Shown here: one piece after another, positions 47,806 through 59,800 of the stretch | Layout: every line of letters starts with the position of its first letter | How positions within the stretch are numbered: the first letter of the stretch is position 1 | DNA from: Ignelater luminosus | Taxonomy: Eukaryota; Arthropoda; Insecta; Coleoptera; Elateridae | Assembly: GCA_011009095.1 (NCBI GenBank) | Contig: VTPC01007457.1 | Location: 1 to 64,000, forward strand | Direction of reading: 5' to 3' | DNA length: 64,000 nucleotides | Made by a program: the position numbers and the translations under genes | Notes under the pieces: generated by a model | What the model was told of the DNA's origin: nothing | Database searches by the model: none | Seen by the model: the letters and a program-made list of their open reading frames with translations, nothing else

Positions 47806-50800
47806 TCAGTCTAATGATAATACACTTTCGATACTAGATCGAGCACGATGAGCTAATCTGGGCCCTCCTAGATAACTAACAGGATTACTAAAAGTACGAG
47901 TGTTTGCATCCAAGAAAATAGGTGATGGTATGGGTCCAGAACGTAGTTGTGACTTTGCTGGAATTAAATCAAAATGTTATTTTCTTAAGTAAATAAGATC
48001 TTATGCAGCTGCTTACCTTGTTGAACATTCTTTTCAGAACCCACACGTATAGGCTTGTAATGCCCATTATTTACCTAAATAACAATGTAAAAGCTATATA
48101 TCTGAGACACAGTTTTAATACAATTTCTTAATTATGTATTATAAAAGCTAGTTGATAAGCGGTGGTGAAGACATTAAAAAAATAACCCAAACGCTTACAC
48201 CTTATGATGAATGAGTGCTAGGCGTAAGGTGTAGATGTAAGTTCTGCACTTCCCACTTCATCTATTTTATAAGGCAGTTGTGTGGCTAGAGGATTGCTGT
48301 GTGGGGGTGGTACCTTGATGCGACCTCGAACTGCTATGGGTTGTGAAACCTGAACACCACTTACCCCGTATGAATACATAAAATAAATCATTTTGTTAAA
48401 TGTACAACATGCACATGCATTTGTATATAGTAGGTATATGAGCTTAATGATTTATTTACAAAATTAATTATATTAAGTATTATGTACAAAACTTATACAT
48501 TAACATATAAATATGATATGATGTGATCACACAAGAGACATACATAATCATGAGGATAATAATTCTTGCACTGAAGATTTGTTTTTCAGTAGTTCTTAAA
48601 TTATAAAGACATCTGAAGCAAACTTTAGGGGAATACATTCCATTATCTTCCTCATAGTAGCCGCCACTGATGCTAAGTTTTATAAAGAAGAAATAATGGC
48701 ATCAGAAAAATAATTTAAATAATCTCAAAAATGTATTTGATTTTAGAATAGTTTTGCTACATTGTAGAAGAAAGTTAGTGAAGGACATGCTTGTAATCAA
48801 CTGTTTCTTTAAATAAATGTATAAAATGTTACTTTGATCCTATACAATTCCCAAACAAGAACCGAAATGTATGAAGTAAGTGCAATAAAAGGAAAAAAAG
48901 TGATTCTAATACAGTAGAAGGTGATTTATAATCATTAATTTGTAGTTTCTCACTTAATCGAGTTATTTACTTTATGGTTCTCTTAATGCTTAACCATTTA
49001 TTTGTGAGATGTATGAAATATTGTTGTTTAAACATATTTTGCTAGAATTGTGCAAGAATTATTTCCAGATTCCAAGCATAAATGTAAATGGGAGCCTGTT
49101 ACAAAAGGTGATACCCATTAAGCAAAACTTAATACAGTTCTCTCTCTTATTTTACAGTTAAAGCTAAACACATCAATGAAACTGAATTTGCAATGAAGCA
49201 TCAATTTTATTAGTATATTTATTCATGTTTGTTACAAAATTGTATAAATTATATTATTATTAAAAGCTAAGATGTGTAGAAATGGCATGCATTTCTGTTA
49301 GTCCATTTCAAAAATATTATTCAAACTAGGCCTACATTTATATCTTTTACTGTATGGCGATATATTAATTATTTTATTGGCTTTTCTAGGAACCTGCAGA
49401 TCATTTGAATTACTTACGAGTTTATCTGGAGGTTCGGCTTCATGTGCGTTATTTACTTGAGTACATTCTTTTTCATCATCATCATCTTCTTCTTCTTCTT
49501 CCTCTACATCATCATCTTCTTCCTCCTCTTCAGTCTCTTCTTCTTCTTCTTCCTCTTCTTCATCAACTTCTTGCATTGTATCTAATAGATCTGTGGTTTC
49601 ATTTGGTTGCATTATCCAGTTTATTTCTCTGGGACCATCTTTAAAATTTACCGATGTTGATATTTTAAAATTATTATTATTATTGTAATGGAAAAAATTT
49701 GTAGATTATCTACCTCTAAATCCAACACGCCGAATTTCAGGTTTTTCATTTTGTTCAATCTCTATGGGAATTTCAGTTTTTACAGGTGGCTCTACAAGAG
49801 CTATAAATTGCGTAGAATTGTCATTGGTAGCTGCATCACTTCCATTTTTATGCGGTAGTTTACCATTTTGTGATACTTTTGTTGGTGGTGTTTCAAAATC
49901 TTTTGACTAAAATTTGTTGGTTATCTATTTACAGAGCTAACACAACCAATGAACACATACCTGTTCTTGTAACTTTGCAGCTTGTTCTTTAGACCAAATA
50001 ATGCTTGCATCTGTTTCCATTTCTTTTCTTCTTCTATATTGTTTATCAGTACGATACAATTCATATGCACAACAAATTAAAATTATAACGAAAAATGTTG
50101 AGAGAGCAATAACCACTATTTGACCTATTCCTTCTTCTTGCTCAGACGCTACGGAATAAATTGATTGGTATAAGATACGTTGAGGTGCGTCTTCTACCCA
50201 TGTCTTATCTTTTCCCTATAAAAACTCGATTAAGATAAAATGTCATTTATCTTTTTAAAATATCGATACCTGACTAATATTGAGATTTGTTGGCCCTGCA
50301 GGCACTTTGTGTGGTATATCAAAGTAAGGGCTACACTGAGCACTTCTAACTCCATGCGAATTTGATACATTTACTTTCTCAGCTCCTGTCTTGGTAAATA
50401 ACATGTACTCTTCTAATGGTTTCATGATGTGTTCATTAACTTCTATAAATATGTCTAAAACATTAGAAAGTTAATAAAAATCAGAAAGAAATACATTTAA
50501 TTGATTACTTGATAAGCAACCGCTATAGCCCTTATAAATTGCAAAACGAGGATCAGTGGTATTATGGCCACCAATTTGAACCTCATTAGCCCCAAGTTCT
50601 GGGATATTAGTAAAAGTCTGGGCAGGTGTTTGTACCATCGGTATCAATTCTCGATCTACTAGCAATTCTGAATCATCTTCATCTCTTCGATAATACACCG
50701 AATGTCGAGCTCCATTTATAAAACTTTTACTTTGCACAACTTGACTAAAAACAGCACCTTCTCTATCCTCTTGGATAGTTAAATATCCTTCAGGTGTAAG

Positions 50801-53800
50801 TCCCACTAATAGATAATAACTCCGACTACAACAAAAATATTCTTCATTTGTAAATTAATTATATTGATTGACTTACTTGTTTTCAGTTTGTAATAGCAAC
50901 AGAACTGTATTTTTATGTCGAACATCCATGCTTGAAAATGCTAATTGAACTTTTACATGATCTACGGATCCATCTAAAACATACTCTCTCCACAATATTG
51001 ATTCTCCACTGAAGTCTGCCCCTTTTTCATCCGAACAGAATTCACCATAGTAACTAGTATGCTCACAATTACATGTGTGCTCCTGTTTTCTAAAGTCTTC
51101 TATACATACTCCCTCATGTTTGCAAGGTAACACATCACATTTCATATCACAGTTTGGTATGACACCTATAAAATAAAAAGGGATGTACAACTTACGTCAA
51201 AATATATTCAGACAAAGTATGAATCAAAACAGGATGTCCAGTGGACGTCCACATTTTTCTTGTACGACAAATGGACGTTCACAGGACGTCATGCAACATG
51301 GGTATTTATACTTACTTGTTTTACCTTTGTCATTAATCTCTTTGGCTTCTGAAGATAAATTTACTAAAGTATCACCTATCTGAAAACCTCTCATACATCC
51401 AACATAACCTGGCAGAACTGGTGGATTATTGGAAACTTTTAATAGACTCTCTGGCTCATAACCTCCTAAATTTAACTGAAAATATTCAGTCGGAGGTGCA
51501 GGTGGTCGCTGTGGAGCCAAAACCTCTACAAATAAGAAAATATTAGAAAGAAATCTAACTTGAGAAATATTTTTATACCTTTCTCAGGGTTGATCCATGG
51601 TTTGTTTGAATATTCTTCAAGTAGCAAAACACCAATACCAATAGTAACATTGTTATCATTTACATGTAATGTTGTGTTTTCTTCATTTCTCTCTATGGCG
51701 ACCTGAATAGACTTACTGGTGTTCAATTCAGCGTTATTAACAGTAATGTTATGGATTTCATTGCCATGATTAAACAGATAGACAACTTGCGTTCCGTTAT
51801 CTAGATAAAGGTGGATAAAATTATTAAGGTGATCATTAGCATATAATACTAAGGAAGTTGTATCATATGTCCTTAGATTAATTAGTATTTGTTCATAAAA
51901 TATCTTTTGAAATACAGATTTTTCTTCTGCTTGATCTGCGCCGACATAATTATGTTTTATAAGAGCTTCTGGAGCTATAAACATTAGGGCATTTGTGTTG
52001 ATATCTGAAAACACAAAACAATGTAAAAAGCATGCTTTTTATAATATTTTTAAACTAACTGTTTTCACAGTAGATTCCAGTATATGCCCATGGATTAGGG
52101 CATATGCATTCAAATGTACTCCAAAGTTCCTTACATTGCGCGCCATTCTTACAAGGATTTGGAACACAAGAAGGTTTACAATCTTTAATAATTTCACTTA
52201 AATGTACACTCATGTAACTGTAAATATCTAAGATCTCTTCATTTACAACTAAACCTCTAAAGCATCCTATTAAACCTTGATGAACTGATGATTTGGGATT
52301 CAATAAATCGCTGGAATGGTCTTCATTAGTATCTAAAGATAGTGTGACTAATAGTAATACTCACAATGGTGCTCCCCCAATAAACATAGAACCTTCAAAT
52401 GGTCCAAATTCCTCTTCTGGTCTGAGATCTACCATTTGGGAATCTTCGTTAATCATAAATCTAACATGGTACTTGTTGTAATCTATCCATAATTTATGCC
52501 ATTCACCTCCATTTAATATCCTATTGGAAACAATTACTAGTTCCTTTGAAACTCCAGTATTTAAAGTAAAATTGAACGTTAACTGATAGTCTAAAATGAA
52601 AATTAGATTAGTAATGATACGGTTCGTAGATCAGAAATTCAGCTTCTACCGCTTGTTAAGGCTATCATAAAGCTAGGATATTTTGGGCGAATAGGTGGTT
52701 GGTACAACAAAATTGCCTTCTTTCCTGTGGTTCGGAATGAAAATGCCAAATCACCTTTACGCCAACCAGGTACTTCTATGTAAGATTGACTTGTTGTAAA
52801 AGTTACAACATACCGTTGAGTGTCTAAAATTATTTAAATGAGAATATTGTCATGATGGTGATAGTTAAATGTACTTGTCTCTACACATTCGAGAGGTCCA
52901 AGAGTAATTCGCCCTAAAGCATCCGCTGGTAAATCAGGTTGCTGTAGAAATACCATTTCTGTAATTCCTAAACTATTCCCACTAATATAATAACCATCAT
53001 CAGAGTTCCATTTATCATCCTCTGAATCGCAGTTACACCATTGTGACGGATTTTCACATTTCCGACCTACAGAACATGGACAGGTTCCTCTGCAAAATTA
53101 CCATAAGATCTTTTTAATAATAATAATAATAATAATAATCACCTTTTTACATCACCAATGAAATCTACCGTTTCATTAGCAGAACTAATAAACCACGTGG
53201 AGGAATGCAATTCTAATGGAGCTTTAAAGCAGTCATACTTGATGTACTGACTACAGTTTAATGAATGAGACACTAATTCTTGTAACATATCTGCTGTAAA
53301 TTCTCTATATTTAATACTAAAACTAAAATCTTTTTCTGAAGGTGACCTAACGTCAATCTGACTAGGAAGGTTGTGTTCTACAATGGTTTTAGTCGAATCT
53401 TCCAAACTTTGAAATTCACACCGAACATGAGCTGGAGGAAATCTTCCATTGCCGTCAATATCTATTAAATAGACATCTGGTTTAGTGTAACCTGTAAGAA
53501 AAGGCTTTAATAAGATTTCAGACAATACGTTAGTGTTCAATTACCTAATAAAGCTAGTTCCTCGCAAGTTTTTCTATATTTTGTAAAATGACAATTTCTT
53601 CCCATATATCCCGTTCCAGTACAATCACAAGTTAATCGATCTTCTTTAACTGAACATTTACCCTTATGTTCACAAGTATTTGGCCTATGGCATGGATCAA
53701 CAAACTTACAATCATCTAATGTTACCTCTCCAATAACTCTTTGAGTTTGCAAAACTGCTCTTGGTTCTATGTGCTCATCATTAACAATAATATTTCTGAT

Positions 53801-56800
53801 ACATCCAACAAGCCCCGCGTTATTTTTCGAACCACTTCCTATTTTTACTTTATCACCCTCGGAAAACTTAAAATCCCCCAAATGTTCGTGTTTAATTCGA
53901 TTATCTACCGAAAGCATTACTTCTCCATATTTGTAGGTAAGGTCCAAAGAATGCCATATTCCACGTGTCTTCTTTACACTTACCAAATCTGTGGTGTTTT
54001 TATTTGAGTCGGTCAATTCGAATCGAACCTCATCGTTTACAACACGAACTTCCCAATAAAATCCTGTTTTAGTTTCGCTAGATGCTAATACGCTTAAATT
54101 CGAGTGACTTTTAAAATCGAATTTCAAAGATAAACTATCTGTGTGATTGTTAGGCCACCAAAAGTGCGACGATGAAAACGGATATGTTATAGGAATCACT
54201 TCTACATCTGCTTCGTAATATTCCGGTCTTAAAATTCCAATATAATGAACTTTGGGGTTCATCTTCTTCAATTCATAAATTATGGAAATGTCATTATAGA
54301 AAACATATTTGATACAACCTGCAAAGTTATTTGCAGATAATAAACCTTTCTTCTTTTGCAATTCAGGTCCACCAGCGATATAAATTTCTGGGTCAATATA
54401 CAGCAAGGAATTCCCTGTTATGTTGATTATTACTCTTTCATCATTTAAACTTAAATGAACCCTATCATATTCATGGAATATAGTCAAATTATTCCATTCT
54501 TTCAAATTGGCATTTTGCCCCAATATGGCACTTAAAGGCTCGTTCCCAAAATCCATCTTGATATAAATTGAATTATTATAGACCGAAGCTGCAATGTAGT
54601 TATCAATTCCTTGATCACCACCTGCTGCATAAAATAGAGCAGAATCATCAAAATTAGTTTTAAACATCATCGAAAATCTATTCACTGCTGAATGGACACG
54701 ATCTTTCCAATCGTATACCCTATAAGAGACGTACGATGAGCCTCGAAGAGTTAAAACAGTAGCAGCTACAAAACAGTATGAATTAAATAAAATCAAATTA
54801 AATGCCTGTAGGTGTCTTACTATAAATATCACAGAATTCACCTTCATAATAAGTTCCAAAACAATCACAAGTTAGTGTATTATAGTGGTTTATACACCTA
54901 GAACCTTGAAAACAGAGGTTTTCATCTGTCATACATTTATTTGTACAACCTTCTTGAACATTTTCATGCTTGGTAGCCACAAGAGGTGAGATTTGTAGAA
55001 GTTCCGAAGCGGATTTTCCTGTACTCAGAACTACATCCTTAATACAACCAACAAAAGACTCAATAATGTATTTTACTCCATGGAGACGTTCTTCAGAGCT
55101 GAGACCTGTTTATGTCAAAAAAGCGTAACGATAGGAATCAACTGACTTAAATACGTACCTCCTATAAGAACCACAGATGTTAAGTTTGCAGAAACGCCAT
55201 AATTATTTTCTTTATCAAGTCCTTTGATTTGAGTTTCATCACTTAAACCATCAACGGATGCCATTAAACGAGCTCCATGCACATCTATTTTTACCTTAAT
55301 GAATATTTATAAATAGATAAGAATCAAAAATAAATAAAATGATCTTACTGTAACAGAATGCCATTCGTCTCGATTAAGGCCTCTTCCAACCGTTAATGCA
55401 GTTGAAGCTTTTCCGTAAACATGGACAACTTTAAGTTGGCCTTGTTGAACGATGATGTAGAGAGCATAAGGTTGTAATTCCACCCCAGTAGGTACTTTGA
55501 CATTATGGTATACTAACAGTCCGTGAGGTAAACGTGTACGGAATTGAAATGAAATTTGTCTGCATAACCTGCAATGAAAAAATCAAAAAAATACCTACAA
55601 GTAATGGAGACTTTTTAACAAAGTTGAAGTAGCAGAACATCTCGGCAAAAGTGAGACTATTTTGATCATTAGAAGAAAGATACCGTTTAATGAATTTTGA
55701 TGTAACACTAATAATAAATGAACGTATTAACGCCCTTCTATTTTAGGAATTTTTGGAAACAGTAACAGACTTTATTATTATTATTTACAACGATATGCTA
55801 GTGAAGGGGACCACTATTGCAAAATTCATAGTTAACTTTGTTACAATGTGCTTTAACAATGACAATAGACAATATCTGTATATAATAGCAAAGCCGAAGT
55901 TTTGCAATCACATTTCCTTTTTATTTCATATTCATATCAATTTAACGGTAAAGGCTTTTACTTGATTTGATGTGAAAGACGCGTACAGATATAGCGACAG
56001 CTAAGTGAAGCCGCTCTAAAGTTTTAGCCAAAAATAGCTTTAGCAATCTGGCTTGTATTTTTTGAGAAGGTTGGAAAAGCTTCCAGCTGACAGCGATTTA
56101 ATGTGATGGCTTGTTTCATTTAATATAAATGTTGTAAGGGGGCACAGTGTTGTTATCATCTCTAATAGTGAGTCTGAGACAGTGTTCAATGTCCTGATAT
56201 GTCCGAGGTCAGGTCCGGCCTGCCAGTCTCCTTTGCATTTCAATCTGCATATCATCATCCTTTGGTTCCTTGCATAGAATCTCTATAGCTGCAGTTAGTG
56301 TGCTTTTTGTTGCATCTACTAACTATATGCTAACAAACTGGTATTTGAAGTTTAGGTAGTTCCAGTTTGATCAGTTTCCAATACTACCAGCTATATTGCA
56401 TCAGGTTTACGCAGTTCTTGTTTTGTTGCCATATAGGAATCGTCTTATCTTTATTTGCGATTTCTGAGTTCTCTATTATGTATGTAGGCTAGTCTAGTAT
56501 CTAATATTATACAGGGCGTTCAGTTTAATAGTGTACTCGCGATTATTCGGAAAGTATTTAGATATTCAGGCTGATATTTAGTATTCCGGTGTAATTCGAT
56601 CTCTAGATTGCAAAACGAAAACTGGAACATGTTTTAGAACAATCTGTGAAACCAAGAATGACGTCTATCTATCTATATCTCGGGAAATTCTTGATAAAAA
56701 GTATAAAGGTATTATATGTCTAAAACCGATAATAAAGAAATTAGAACAAAAAAGTTGATGCTGTTTCCATTTTAACAGTTTCTTTTAAAAATGTTCTAAT

Positions 56801-59800
56801 TTTAGTTTTGCAATCTAGAGGCCAAGTCGTACCAGAATAGTAACTTTCAGACTGTTAGCTTTACTAGTTTGCAAATAATCGAGTGTACCCGTTAAACGGG
56901 ACGGATTCCGTTTTTTTTTTGTTCTAATCCCGTTATTATCAGTTTTAGTCCTATAGTACCTAAATACTTCTTTATTGAGAATCCTATAGGATATGGATTG
57001 GAGTAATCAAAAATTTTGAGTTCTATTTAACTAACAAAAGTCGACGTCGTCTCTGGGACAGATTGTTCTAAAGAATGTTTTAATTTCAGTTTTGCAATTA
57101 GTAAGCAGCATTACGAGTATATCAGAATGCTAAATCTCGATTGGATAGTTTTACTGGTTCCTCAAGAATTGAGAGTAGACCGTTAAAAGGGACACTCTGT
57201 ATACGGAGTGTCTCTGAAATAAACGGAAATATTGATATAGTAGCTTTTTAAGCTAGAATTAGGGCTAGCTTCTTATATAAACCTAGATCCTAGAGTGCAC
57301 CGTTTTCGAGATACAGAGTATCAGAGTTTTATTTAAAATTTCTTGTTTTCTCAATATCTCGGGTAGAATGATATATTAAAAGAAAGTTTTTCAAGTGGTA
57401 TTTAGTCTTTGGTGTCTACTATCTACCATCATAGACAGACGTGTAGGCAGGCGGGGCCCAGGCCCCGGGCCCCGGGCCCCGCGCCTACTAAGGCCTTGCG
57501 GCAAGGCTTTCCCTTCTTATTTTAATTCTTGGCTAGAAGTTTCTAAGTAAGACCCAATATTATTTACAACAGTTTAGTTTGGATGGTCAGCAGCTTTCAG
57601 AATTCTTTTATGCTTGTTTTTATGGCATTAACACGACATTGGGGTTACTGTTGTCAAGTTATAAATAGGTAGCAAGTAAGAGGTACCCAAACATCCTTTT
57701 TAGAATCATTACCAAGAAACTTCCCATGAGCCATGAATCATGCACCACGTTGCAAGTTTTTTGTGCCCTGCTCAGCCCATAGCTTGAATTTATTAGTCAG
57801 CGACATGGCTTCGTCGGTTTTATTGGCAATAACGTTCATTGAAGTTGATAATTTTACTTTGAAATCCTCATTGGGAATGTCGCGTATCTTCCGTAAAAGC
57901 AGTGATATTTCAATTGAAATCTATCCACGACGCTCTAGAAAAGGTCATAGAAACAACAAAAGATCCAGCTATCAAGAGTGAAGGACTTTCACTTGCTGAG
58001 AATGAGTTCAGTTTTGATTTTAGTTTGTAGGCTGTAATTTGGTATAATTTATTATCTGCAGTTGATAAAGTTAGCAAAAGCATGCAGAAAGAAGACGCTA
58101 ATCTCTCTATAATAATGCAGCTATCGAAGGAGCTCAGAGATATCTACAGTCATACAGAGAAGATGGGTTTTCACAAGCAAAAGAGACTGCACAGAATGCT
58201 ATTCCAATTGAATTTAAACATAAACGGAGGCGAAAGTACCGAAAACTTCATCTTTATGAAGGAGAAGCAAGTAGTTCAAGCGATCCTAAAGAAAAATTCT
58301 ACGGGGAATTTTTCTTATGCATTTTAGATCAGGCACTCGTATCAATAGAAGAAAGATTCGTCCAAATTAATAAACGCAACGCTTACTTTGGGTTTTTACT
58401 AAACATGCAAAATATTAAAGAGATGGATGAAAACACGCTGGTCAAACACTGCATGGATTTAGACCTTTTGCTAAGAGATGGAGAAATAACAGACCTTGAT
58501 GGACAAGAACTTCACCAAGAAATAAAGATGTTTTGTCATATGGTGAACTTATCCTATCGAACACCTCTGGACTATCTACAACTTTTACATGAAACGAACG
58601 ATACTTTTCCCAACTTGTACAGCTTTTTGCATAAATAATGTCGTAGTACATTCTCTTAATAAATGAATTGATCAAAAACACGAAATCTGATTTAGCATTA
58701 ATTACACACAATTTGTTTCCTAAGAGCCCATAAGACAACTTTGGATAATTAATATGAAATTAAGGTTCATATATTTAGTTAATTGCTTCAATAAAGGAAT
58801 GATTTGCGATATTATTTATGCAAAAAGCTGTACATAGCTCTCCGTATAATGCTGATAATGCCTGTACCTACTGCTTCAGCAGAACGAAGTTTTTCGAAAC
58901 TAAAGCTAATAAAAGGTTATCTAAGGACTACGATGGGGCAGGAGAGACTTTGCAATTTGGGGCTTTTGAGCACTGAAAACGAGTTATGCGAGTTGATGGA
59001 CTTTTCAGAAACAATTAAAGCAAGAAAAGTGAATTTTTAAAATTATTTTAAGAGTTGTTTCTTAATTACCTACCAACTACAATATGTACAAGGTCTGTTC
59101 AAAAAGTATCGCGAATTTTGAATTTCCGCGGGTTACGTATATTTGGTTTTCGATTTTTTTGTGGCGTTATGTTGGTACTCATGTCCCTCAATTATGCCGA
59201 CAAGTTCGGCCATTTTGAATGTTCAGTTAATTTTTGACAGCTGTTTTGCTTGGACGTGTTTTGGTTCGTCTTCGATTTTTGCCTATTCTAAAACATGGAT
59301 CAAAGAATCTGTATCAAATTTTGTGTGAAAAACAAAATTAAGTGCGCGGACGCATTCCGAATGCTTACTGTGGCATATGGTGTAGCTCAGACCGAAGCAA
59401 CGTTTATCGGTGGTACAAAATGTTCTCAGAGCGCCGAGAAGATGTGAACGACGAAGAGCGTGCCGGACGCCCGAGCACGTCAACAACAGACGAAAACATT
59501 GATGAAGTGAAGAAAATAGTATTGGCCAATCGTCGAATCACCGTTAGAGAAGTTGCTGAGGACCTAAACATATCGATTGGCTTGTGCCATTCGATTTTTA
59601 CCAATGATTTGGGCATGAGACGGGTTGCCGCGAAATTCGTACCAAGTTCGGTCTAATGTGAAGGTTTTGCTTACAGTTTTCTTCGATTGCGGGGGCGTGG
59701 TGCATCATGAGTTCTTGCCACAGGGTAGAACGGTCAATAACGAATATTACCTGCAAGTTATGCGCAATTTGCGCGAAGCAATCCGCCAGAAACGCCCGGA

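Noticed and set aside
48540..48690. Possible further axotactin-like exon on the minus strand reading SGGYYEEDNGMYSPKVCF
   Set aside because: An acceptor-like TTAG precedes it, but no upstream donor has the phase needed to enter this frame, and downstream it runs into AT-rich nonsense-like sequence.
51230..51300. GGACGTCC palindromes in an axotactin-like intron that look like operator sites
   Set aside because: Several GACGTCC/GGACGTC copies exist, but they sit in a short intron with no promoter context; more likely a repeat fragment.
53105..53140. AATAAT run in an axotactin-like intron as a possible regulatory element
   Set aside because: Simple trinucleotide microsatellite next to an ordinary donor site; nothing further supports a function.
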